From the NCBI GenBank assembly GCA_016201085.1, contig JACQDO010000395.1, forward strand, positions 1 to 9,540: a stretch of DNA of 9,540 bases, in the 5' to 3' direction. Shown one piece after another: positions 1-5,463 of the stretch. The notes beneath the pieces were generated by a model. It was not told where the DNA came from and did not search any database. It saw only the letters and a program-made list of their open reading frames with translations. Source of the stretch: Hyphomicrobiales bacterium (GTDB taxonomy: Bacteria > Pseudomonadota > Alphaproteobacteria > Rhizobiales > Xanthobacteraceae). The position numbers and the translations under genes were made by a program. Every line of letters begins with the position of its first letter. Position 1 is the first letter of the stretch.

Positions 1-1076
1 TGATAGTTCGAGCCGATGCCCTGGCCATAAAGTTTGTCCGGCCGCGCGATCATCTTCTCATAGACCAGGCGGCCGACGATCTGGCCGTGCTCAAGGATGA
101 ACGGCACCTCGCGCGAGCGCACCTCGAGTACGGCGCGCGCGCCTTTGCCGCCAGCGCCGGCATAGCCGAAGCCAGGATCGAAGAAGCCGGCATAGTGCAC
201 GCGGAATTCGCCGACCAGCGGGTCGAACGGCACCATCTCGGCGGCGTAGTCGGGCGGCACCTGCACCGCTTCCTTGGAAGCGAGGATGTAGAACTCGTTG
301 GGATCGAGGATCAGGCTCTTGTCGGGGCGCGCGGTCATCGGCTCCCAGAAGTCGAGCACGGAATAGCCGCCGCGCCGCTCCACGTCGATCAGACCGGTGT
401 GGCGCTTGGCGCGATAGCCGACGACGCCCGGCCGCTCGCTGCCGCCGAGATTACCCGACAGATCGACGCCGACCGCGACGCCCTCGCTTACATCGGCATC
501 GTCCGAATCGACGAGCCGTTCGCGCGCGTGCAGCTCGCGCAGCGCCTCGGCGCCGAGCAGCGCGTGGCCGTGGCGGAAACGGATCTGCGACAGCCGCGAG
601 CCTTCGCGCACCAGCACCGGAAAAGTGCGCGGGCTGATCTCGGCATAGAGCGGCCCGTGATAGCCGGGCTCGACCCGATCGAAGCCGCGCGTCTCGTCGG
701 CGATCACGCGGGTGAACACGTCGAGCCGGCCAGTCGAGCTTTTCGGATTGGCGGCGGCGGAAATCTCGTCGGGCAGCGCCAGGCTTTCCAGCAGCGGCAC
801 GATATAGACGCAGCCGGTCTCCAGCACCGCGCCGTCGCTGAGCGCGAATTCGTGCAGCTTCAACTCATCGATGCGCTGGGCGACCGTGGTCGAGCCGGGC
901 AGGAAACTCGCGCGCACCCGGTAGGCGATATCGCCCAGCCGCAGGTCGAGACTCGCCGGCTGGATCTGATCGGGCACGAACTCGGTCGCCGGCAATATCC
1001 CGCCGGCGGCGGCGAGCGCCGCGATCATGCGGTCGGACAGGATGCCCTTGTCTTCCAGGCGGAAAGAAAGTGCCAC
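1..1076 (-). CDS. dcd: dCTP deaminase, long tandem-domain form (3' end cut by window edge)
   Basis: Deaminates dCTP to dUTP in the cytosol, feeding dUMP and thymidylate synthesis. My translation of the reverse strand gives 358 codons, open at the window edge. The N-terminal half has the family motif QIQPASLDLRLG (about residues 37-48), NPKSSTGRLDV (about 110-120) and EPGYHGPLYAEIS, with a Glu at the usual catalytic position. The C-terminal half repeats the fold: an FDPGFGYAGAGGKG loop (about 300-313) followed by AVLEV with a second Glu, then HGQIVGRLVYE. This two-copy architecture, about 360-370 aa, is the alphaproteobacterial form; the usual enzyme is near 190 aa. The last visible residues, YGQGIGSNY, resemble the family C-terminus, so only some ten codons should be missing. 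The start is a GTG at 1076 (VALSFRLEDKGIL); an internal ATG at residue 17 would remove conserved sequence. It is divergent from metZ, 218 bp away. Identity is certain from motifs; the exact start is less so. Confidence 0.93.
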   Translation of the reverse strand, partial: MALSFRLEDKGILSDRMIAALAAAGGILPATEFVPDQIQPASLDLRLGDIAYRVRASFLPGSTTVAQRIDELKLHEFALSDGAVLETGCVYIVPLLESLALPDEISAAANPKSSTGRLDVFTRVIADETRGFDRVEPGYHGPLYAEISPRTFPVLVREGSRLSQIRFRHGHALLGAEALRELHARERLVDSDDADVSEGVAVGVDLSGNLGGSERPGVVGYRAKRHTGLIDVERRGGYSVLDFWEPMTARPDKSLILDPNEFYILASKEAVQVPPDYAAEMVPFDPLVGEFRVHYAGFFDPGFGYAGAGGKGARAVLEVRSREVPFILEHGQIVGRLVYEKMIARPDKLYGQGIGSNY

Positions 1077-1100
1077 AGTCTGCGGTCCCCGAGAGCGCCG

Positions 1101-1129
1101 ATCTAACCCGACACACGCCTTGACGGGAA
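1101..1129 (-). promoter_or_regulatory. Possible promoter for dcd
   Basis: On the minus strand TTCCCG (1129-1124) and TTAGAT (1106-1101) are separated by 17 bp and would start transcription just upstream of the GTG of dcd. The -10 is acceptable but the -35 matches TTGACA poorly. It lies back to back with the much better metZ promoter and overlaps its -35, so the two may compete. This rests on spacing and similarity only. Confidence 0.28.
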
Positions 1130-1148
1130 GCCGGCGAGCCCGCTACAA
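1120..1148 (+). promoter_or_regulatory. Sigma-70-type promoter for the metZ leader
   Basis: TTGACG at 1120-1125 and CTACAA at 1143-1148 are 17 bp apart. The -35 matches five of six consensus bases and the -10 is a typical relaxed alphaproteobacterial form. Transcription would start near 1155, only a few bases before the first paired base of the SAM-II riboswitch (1160). That placement supports the call independently: nearly the whole transcript leader would be the riboswitch plus its expression platform. Confidence 0.7.
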
Positions 1149-1158
1149 GAGCCTTATC

Positions 1159-1220
1159 CCGTGGTCAATTTGAGCCGGCCGGCTTGCAGCCACGTAAAAC
1201 AACTCGCTAAAAGGCCGGGG
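1159..1220 (+). ncRNA. SAM-II riboswitch (metA-type RNA motif)
   Basis: A cis-acting S-adenosylmethionine sensor in the metZ leader. P1 is CGTGG (1160-1164) paired with CCACG (1190-1194). The U-rich segment GGTCAATTTG follows (1163-1172), then the conserved CTTGCAGCCACGT (1183-1195) and the conserved 3' tail CGCTAAAAGG (1205-1214). A perfect 6-bp pseudoknot can be drawn between hairpin-loop bases CCGGCC (1175-1180) and tail bases GGCCGG (1213-1218), as expected for the P2 helix of this class. SAM-II RNAs are known from alphaproteobacteria upstream of metA, metZ/metC and related genes, and SAM binding stabilises the pseudoknot and lowers expression. Position, gene identity and the conserved bases all agree, so the call is strong even without a covariance-model score. 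The platform appears to be transcriptional here (see the terminator at 1231-1261). Confidence 0.93.
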
Positions 1221-1236
1221 ACGCGTGTGCCCGGCC
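1213..1236 (+). promoter_or_regulatory. Candidate antiterminator hairpin of the metZ leader
   Basis: GGCCGGG (1213-1219), the 3' tail of the riboswitch, is an exact reverse complement of CCCGGCC (1230-1236), giving a 7-bp GC stem with a 10-base loop. Bases 1213-1218 are also those that pair with 1175-1180 in the SAM-bound pseudoknot, and bases 1231-1236 belong to the terminator 5' arm. The three pairings exclude one another. Inferred logic: low SAM gives antiterminator and readthrough; high SAM gives pseudoknot and terminator. The pairings are seen directly; the switching is inference. Confidence 0.55.
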
Positions 1237-1261
1237 GAGATTTTTCTCCGGCCGGTTTTTT
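1231..1261 (+). terminator. Intrinsic terminator (attenuator) upstream of metZ
   Basis: CCGGCCG (1231-1237) pairs with CGGCCGG (1249-1255), followed at once by six T (1256-1261). The loop is A/T-rich (GAGATTTTTCT region). It lies between the SAM-II riboswitch and the metZ ribosome binding site, so it is placed to act as an attenuator and not as the end of a gene. A GC stem plus T-tract directly before a start codon has few other explanations. Confidence 0.8.
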
Positions 1262-1294
1262 ATTGGCCGGCGCTGTCCGGTCAGGGAGGCCCGC

Positions 1295-2485
1295 ATGCCC
1301 GCGTCGAAGGTGAAAAACTACCGCCCGGAAACCCGCCTGGTTCATGCCGGCACGCTGCGCTCGCAGTTCGGCGAGACCTCGGAGGCGCTGTTCCTCACCC
1401 AAGGCTACATCTACGGCAGCGCCGAGGAGTGCGAGCAGCGTTTCGCCGGCAAAATTCCCGGCTTTGTCTATTCGCGCTACTCGAACCCGACCATGGACAT
1501 GTTCGAGAAGCGCATGGCGGCGCTGGAAGGCGCCGAGGCCGCGCGCTCGACCGCGACCGGCATGGCGGCGGTCACCACCGCGCTGATGGGCCTGGTCAAG
1601 GCCGGCGATCACGTGGTCGCCGCCAAGGCACTGTTCGGCTCCTGCCGCTGGGTGGTTGAGGAATGGCTTGGCCGCTTCGGCGTGACCTCGACGCTGGTCA
1701 ACGGCACGAATTTGGATGAGTGGAAAAAGGCGACGCAGAAGAACACCAAGGCGTTCTTCATGGAAACGCCGACCAATCCGACGCTGGAGGTGTACGACAT
1801 CGCCGCGGTCGCCGAAATCGCGCATAACGCCGGCGCCAAGTTGGTGGTCGACAATGTGTTCGCCACGCCCTTGTACCAAAGCCCGCTCGCGCTCGGCGCC
1901 GACTGCGTGGTCTACTCGGCGACCAAGCACATCGACGGGCAAGGTCGCTGTCTCGGCGGCGTCATCCTGGCGTCCGAGAAATTCATCATGGACCACGTGC
2001 ACCAGGTCATCCGGCAGACCGGGCCGTCGCTGTCGCCGTTCAATGCCTGGATCATGCTGAAGGCGCTGGAAACCTTGTCGGTGCGTGTGCAGCGGCAGAC
2101 CGAGACGGCCGGCGCCGTGTCGGATGCGCTGGCAGGGCACAAGAAGATCAGCCGGCTGATCTATCCCGGCCGCAGCGACCATCCGCAGGCGGCGACCATC
2201 GCCAAGCAGATGCGCGCCGGCTCGACGCTGGTCGCCTTCGAGGTCAAGGGCGGCAAGCAAGGCGCCTTCCGCTTCCTCAACGGCCTATCGCTGATCGGCA
2301 TCACCAACAATCTGGGCGACGCCAAGAGCCTGGTCACGCATCCGACCACGACCACGCATCAGCGGCTGACACCCGAGCAGCGCGCCGAGCTCGGCATCGG
2401 CGATGGATTGATCCGCTTTTCGGCCGGCCTCGAACACGCCGACGACGTCATCGAGGACCTGCTGGCGGCGCTGGATAAGGTGTGA
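1295..2485 (+). CDS. metZ: O-succinylhomoserine sulfhydrylase
   Basis: PLP-dependent Cys/Met-metabolism enzyme that makes homocysteine directly from O-succinylhomoserine and sulfide, the direct-sulfhydrylation branch of methionine synthesis; cytosolic. The protein has 396 aa, typical for the family. Visible motifs: TRLVHAG near the N-terminus, YSRYSNPT (59-66, phosphate-binding Tyr/Arg), ATGMAAV (87-93), METPTNP (156-162), VVDNVFATP (184-192, Asp186 contacting the pyridine nitrogen) and SATKHIDGQGR (208-218, Lys211 forming the Schiff base). The GQGR segment after the lysine and the SAEECEQRFAG segment favour MetZ over cystathionine gamma-synthase or O-acetylhomoserine MetY, though substrate choice is not provable from motifs alone. 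The start at 1295 is fixed by AGGGAGG (1283-1289), 5 nt upstream. Expression is probably controlled by the SAM-II leader. A hairpin at 2494-2540 follows the stop. Confidence 0.95.
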   Translation: MPASKVKNYRPETRLVHAGTLRSQFGETSEALFLTQGYIYGSAEECEQRFAGKIPGFVYSRYSNPTMDMFEKRMAALEGAEAARSTATGMAAVTTALMGLVKAGDHVVAAKALFGSCRWVVEEWLGRFGVTSTLVNGTNLDEWKKATQKNTKAFFMETPTNPTLEVYDIAAVAEIAHNAGAKLVVDNVFATPLYQSPLALGADCVVYSATKHIDGQGRCLGGVILASEKFIMDHVHQVIRQTGPSLSPFNAWIMLKALETLSVRVQRQTETAGAVSDALAGHKKISRLIYPGRSDHPQAATIAKQMRAGSTLVAFEVKGGKQGAFRFLNGLSLIGITNNLGDAKSLVTHPTTTTHQRLTPEQRAELGIGDGLIRFSAGLEHADDVIEDLLAALDKV

Positions 2486-2493
2486 GGGTTCGT

Positions 2494-2540
2494 GCCCCGG
2501 ACGCGGCGCAACACGAAGTGTTGCGCCGCAGATCCGGGGC
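2494..2540. repeat. Long GC-rich hairpin, REP-like palindrome 1
   Basis: GCCCCGG (2494-2500) pairs with CCGGGGC (2534-2540) and GCGGCGCAACAC (2503-2514) pairs with GTGTTGCGCCGC (2518-2529). The loop is GAA, and a small internal loop (AC against AGAT) separates the two stems. There is no T-tract. It sits 9 bases after the metZ stop. Similar palindromes recur in Bradyrhizobium-like genomes in my recollection; copy number in this genome is unknown. It may stop or stabilise the metZ transcript 3' end. Confidence 0.75.
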
Positions 2541-2565
2541 CTTACGTATGCCGGCGCTTGTGAAG

Positions 2566-2615
2566 GTCCCGGTTCTGCAGCGCATCACCAAGAGGTGCTG
2601 CGCTGCGCCCGGGAC
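2566..2615. repeat. Long GC-rich hairpin, REP-like palindrome 2
   Basis: GTCCCGG (2566-2572) pairs with CCGGGAC (2609-2615) and GCAGCGCATCACC (2577-2589) pairs with GGTGCTGCGCTGC (2594-2606) with one mismatch. The loop is AAGA. The architecture matches palindrome 1 (outer 7-bp stem, asymmetric internal loop, inner 12-13-bp stem), and the two are 25 bp apart. Together they fill most of the space between the convergent metZ and SGNH genes and could act as a two-way transcript end. They resemble a REP doublet. Confidence 0.72.
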
Positions 2616-2625
2616 AAGAGGTGCC

Positions 2626-3396
2626 CTACGGCATCGGATGATTGACAGATGCCGAAATGACCGGCCGCTGCGCGGCTTCGGCGATGGCCACGCCCAGGCC
2701 CTTGGCCATGCAGGCATAGCTCCAGTCGTTCAGGTGCAGCCCGTCGGCCGCCACGAAAGTCTCGACCGCGATGTGATCGACCTCGACCCAGTGCTTCATC
2801 ACGTCGAAGCGGCGGAACAGATCGACGTCCTCGCTCTTGGCGGTGGTCGCGATCAGCCGCACCGCCTGGGTGGCTTGCGGCTTGACGATCACCTTCGGCG
2901 CGAATTGCGGATCGATCAGCACGACGTCGGCGCCGATGGCGCGGATCTTCTCGATCCCATCGTGGATCGACCTCCGATGCTCGGCCAGCGAGTGGTCGCG
3001 GATAATCGAATTGGTGCCGAGCTGCCACAACACCAGGTCGGGCTTGGCGGCGACCACAGCGGTATCGAAACGCTTGAGCATGTCGGCGATTTCTTCGCCG
3101 TTCACGCCGCGATTGATCACGGCGATCGGGTTGCGCGGGAAATGCTGCTTGAGTTCCTCGGCCAGCCGGCTGGGATAATTCGCCGCCGGCGTACTGGCGC
3201 CGGCGCCCGCGGTCGACGAGGAACCGATGGCGACGATGACGATCGGCTCCTTGCCGGCAAGCTTTTGCGCCAAATGCGACAGCGGGTTGGCCATGCGGAC
3301 CAGATTGAGCGGTACATCGCAGGACGGCGCCGGACCTCCAGCGCGTGCCGGCAATGCCAAACCGATCAGGCACGCAGCGACCGCGAGAGGTTTCAT
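2626..3396 (-). CDS. Periplasmic SGNH/GDSL-family hydrolase or O-acyltransferase, active site intact
   Basis: Last gene of the opgC cassette, 256 aa. MKPLAVAACLIGLALPARA is a Sec signal peptide, so the protein should be periplasmic. SGNH blocks in order: IGSSSTAGAG with nucleophile Ser60 (block I, GDSL variant), INRGVNG at 94-100 (block II Gly), QLGTNS at 126-130 (block III Gly/Asn oxyanion) and ADGLHLND at 217-224 (block V, DGLH = Asp218/His221). All four catalytic elements are present, so esterase or acyl-transfer activity is expected; the substrate is unknown. Beside an OpgC-type membrane protein, an acyl ester on a periplasmic polysaccharide is likeliest. It is paralogous to the upstream gene, sharing YPxRL, KPxLVxWQxGT, ADVVxIxPQ and RFxVMKxW. 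Start: the ATG at 3396 begins the signal peptide but has no clear Shine-Dalgarno. A GTG at 3426, in frame and preceded by GGGGGAA, is a credible alternative (266 aa). An ATG at 3525 would overlap the upstream gene by 79 bases. Confidence 0.85.
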   Translation of the reverse strand: MKPLAVAACLIGLALPARAGGPAPSCDVPLNLVRMANPLSHLAQKLAGKEPIVIVAIGSSSTAGAGASTPAANYPSRLAEELKQHFPRNPIAVINRGVNGEEIADMLKRFDTAVVAAKPDLVLWQLGTNSIIRDHSLAEHRRSIHDGIEKIRAIGADVVLIDPQFAPKVIVKPQATQAVRLIATTAKSEDVDLFRRFDVMKHWVEVDHIAVETFVAADGLHLNDWSYACMAKGLGVAIAEAAQRPVISASVNHPMP

Positions 3397-3446
3397 CGCC
3401 CGAATGGCGAGACCGGTACCCTGCACGGACGTTTCCCCCACCTCTA

Positions 3447-4214
3447 TCAGCGCCCGCCCTCGGCGTGCGGCCCGCTTGGCTTGGCCGCCTCGATCACGAG
3501 ATCGGCCAGTAATCGACCTATGCAATCATGAACACGCTCGGCCATGTCAAGTTTTTTTGTGGCAGAGTAAAGGTCGAACGTTCCCAAATCGGCCCATAAT
3601 TTCATGACGCTGAAGCGGTCGAACAACGGCACTTCTTGCTGCACTGCAACCCAACGCATGTTTTCCGCGTAAGTACCGAGCGCAATCATCGATTCCGTGC
3701 GGGGACTGTACTGCGGATTGATGAACACCACGTCGGCGCTGGCGGCCCGTGAGATATTTATACCCCGGTCGAGGGCCTGACTGAATTGATCGGGATCAAT
3801 TGCCTGGATGGCGTCCGCAGTGCCGGTCTGCCAGACGACCAGATTGGGCTTCACCGCCGCAATCGCCGCCGGCAGGGCCTGTACCATCTCGGCGGCGGTG
3901 CGTTTCGGCTTCACGTCGGTAGCGACATTAACCTCGACACCCGGTAGTTGCTGGGCGAGCGCGCGCTGCAGACGCGTCGGATAGGCCTCATGGGCACCGG
4001 TGGCGCCGCGCAACAGCGAGGAACCGGCGCCTAACACCAGAATGTTGAGCTTTTTGGCGGCAATGCCGACCGCAACATGCGGCAGAGAGAAAATGCTCTC
4101 GATCTGCGGCTTGGCGACGCGGCAGTCGGCCGGAAGCTCGGCCGATATCTGAGCATTGGCCGGCACGGCCAATACCAACAGCATTGCCAATAGGGCTGGT
4201 AATCGCCCCGTCAT
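3447..4214 (-). CDS. Periplasmic SGNH-fold paralogue with eroded catalytic residues
   Basis: 255 aa with a signal peptide (residues 1-21, MTGRLPALLAMLLVLAVPANA). It aligns along its length with the downstream SGNH gene through AYPTRL (77-82), KPNLVVWQTGT (122-132), ADVVFINPQYSP (160-171), LFDRFSVMKLW (197-207) and a C-terminal helix. Block I keeps a Ser (LGAGSSLLRG, 61-70). Elsewhere the signature residues are changed: block II Gly is missing from VNVATDVKPK, the block III Asn is Ala in GTADA (131-135), and the block V DGLH aligns with KKLD (220-223). A classical SGNH triad is therefore unlikely; it may be a non-catalytic partner, a carbohydrate-binding subunit or an enzyme with different chemistry. 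Its start overlaps the opgC stop as ATGA (4211-4214) with GGGAGG 6 nt upstream, so translation is probably coupled. The downstream gene is 50 nt away from the likely ATG. The 3' part is more AT-rich than its surroundings, including seven T at 3552-3558. Existence as a gene is firm; function is not known. Confidence 0.82.
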   Translation of the reverse strand: MTGRLPALLAMLLVLAVPANAQISAELPADCRVAKPQIESIFSLPHVAVGIAAKKLNILVLGAGSSLLRGATGAHEAYPTRLQRALAQQLPGVEVNVATDVKPKRTAAEMVQALPAAIAAVKPNLVVWQTGTADAIQAIDPDQFSQALDRGINISRAASADVVFINPQYSPRTESMIALGTYAENMRWVAVQQEVPLFDRFSVMKLWADLGTFDLYSATKKLDMAERVHDCIGRLLADLVIEAAKPSGPHAEGGR

Positions 4215-5371
4215 GCCTCGCCTCCCGCATAGCCCGGCTTGCTCGAGGGCGGCCGCGGTCCCGGTCCTTGTCGCTCGATCACCCTATACCATGAAATCAG
4301 CGCCGCCGCGGCAACCATGATGACGATACCGAGCGCGCTGACGATCACGTGCGTCAGCACACGATTGGAAACCTCGGTGAACACGAAGTGGCCGGCAAAG
4401 GAAAGGAACACGCCGAGACAGAAAATCCCCAAAGAATGCTGCCCGCACACGATGGCCGGCCAAAACGCGCGCGACTTCAGCGCCGGCCAGTCGCGCGGCA
4501 CGAACCATATCGTGATCAGGGCCAGTGACAGGAAATGCAGGATGCGCAGCACGTCGAGATTGGTCTGGTCGATCGGGTAGATCGCTTCGCCGACGAATTT
4601 CGGCACGAAGGCGCCCAAGCGCGGAAAATACCAGGTCATCGCGATGGAAAACGCGAACACCAGATAGGCGACCGCCAGGCCGATCGTCACCCGCGAATTG
4701 ATCCAGCGCGCCAGCCGTTGCGCGCCTCCGAGTGCGCACCAGGCGCCGAACACGAATAGCAATTGCCAGGCGAAGGGATTGAACACCCAGGTGCCGCTCG
4801 GATAGGCCGGCAAGTTCCAGTCGAATCTCCACATCAACGCGTAGAATCCGGCCGACACGATCAGCGCCGCCGACGGCGCACGCAGCAGCAGCCACAAAAT
4901 CGGCGCGAACCACAGCAGCAGCATGATGTACAGCGGCAGCACGTCCATGTTCACCGGTTTGAACTTCAGCAGCAGCGCCTGCATGATGGTGACGTCGGGA
5001 TTCTTCATGAAGTCGAGCATGCCCATCTCTTCGGTGTAGAGCGGGTTCTCGAAGCTATTCGCGACATAGGCGATCTCGGCGAGATAGATCGCGAACAGGA
5101 ACACGTGCGCCACGTAAATCTGCCAGGCGCGCTTGAGCACGCGCGCGGCGGCGACGACAAAGCCATGCGCCTGCATGGCGCGGCCGTAGACGAAGGCGGC
5201 GGTGTAGCCGGAGATGAACACGAAAATCTCGGTGGCGTCGGAAAAGCCGTAATTGCGGATGGTGATCCAGCTCACGGCATTGGACGGAATATGGTCGAGG
5301 AAGATCAGCCAGAGCGCGAGGCCACGGAACAGGTCAAGCCGCAGATCGCGTTCGGTCGACACTTTGATCAT
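4211..5371 (-). CDS. opgC: OpgC-family integral membrane acyltransferase
   Basis: 386 aa, polytopic, with roughly ten hydrophobic segments. The OpgC family (related to acyltransferase-3 proteins) includes the protein that succinylates osmoregulated periplasmic glucans in Rhodobacter sphaeroides. Family signatures: ERDLRLDLFRGLALW at the N-terminus, DHIPSN (26-31) with the conserved His27 in the first membrane helix, DATEIFVFISGYTAAF (45-60) with Glu48 and SGY, NPFAWQLLFVFG (198-209), and the C-terminal CGQHSLGIFCLGVFLSF (309-325). It is first gene of the cassette and overlaps the next gene by ATGA. Pairing with exported SGNH proteins mirrors O-acylation machines in which a membrane protein moves the acyl group and an SGNH protein finishes the transfer. 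The start at 5371 precedes the conserved N-terminal motif; only a weak purine-rich AAGAAAAG lies upstream. The acyl donor (acetyl or succinyl) and the acceptor are not shown by the sequence. The symbol is family-based. Confidence 0.88.
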   Translation of the reverse strand: MIKVSTERDLRLDLFRGLALWLIFLDHIPSNAVSWITIRNYGFSDATEIFVFISGYTAAFVYGRAMQAHGFVVAAARVLKRAWQIYVAHVFLFAIYLAEIAYVANSFENPLYTEEMGMLDFMKNPDVTIMQALLLKFKPVNMDVLPLYIMLLLWFAPILWLLLRAPSAALIVSAGFYALMWRFDWNLPAYPSGTWVFNPFAWQLLFVFGAWCALGGAQRLARWINSRVTIGLAVAYLVFAFSIAMTWYFPRLGAFVPKFVGEAIYPIDQTNLDVLRILHFLSLALITIWFVPRDWPALKSRAFWPAIVCGQHSLGIFCLGVFLSFAGHFVFTEVSNRVLTHVIVSALGIVIMVAAAALISWYRVIERQGPGPRPPSSKPGYAGGEA

Positions 5372-5463
5372 GAACGGCTTTTCTTTCGCAGGGTCTTTCG
5401 GCCATAATCCGGAGCGGGTTCGGAATAGATGGCCCCAGCGTTGGATATTATTAAGGCATATAG
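5372..5463. promoter_or_regulatory. Divergent intergenic region, opgC / apaG
   Basis: 92 bp between divergent genes must hold both promoters. TATTAT at 5446-5451 is a possible -10 but has no good -35 and sits only 12 bp before the apaG start, giving at most a very short leader. AAGG at 5453-5456, 7 nt before the ATG, is the probable apaG ribosome binding site. I see no convincing opgC promoter on the minus strand and no hairpin of note. Confidence 0.35.

Noticed and set aside
87..1106. Long plus-strand open frame opposite dcd.
   Set aside because: Composition is rich in Arg, His, Gln and Ala with no family resemblance; it is the antisense shadow of a GC-rich gene.
1263..1294. A helix hiding the metZ Shine-Dalgarno (GGCCGG at 1265-1270 and GGAGGCC at 1286-1292).
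   Set aside because: The complementarity is short and imperfect, and the terminator explains control better.
1154..2260. Long minus-strand open frame opposite metZ.
   Set aside because: Antisense shadow of metZ that also runs through the riboswitch and terminator; no recognisable domain.
2585..3373. Alternative 262-aa minus-strand frame within the SGNH gene.
   Set aside because: Shifted-frame shadow of the SGNH coding region, without motifs.
2482..3531. Long plus-strand open frame after metZ, opposite the SGNH gene.
   Set aside because: It reads through both hairpin repeats and is Arg/His/Gly-rich; the minus-strand frame has a signal peptide and all SGNH motifs.
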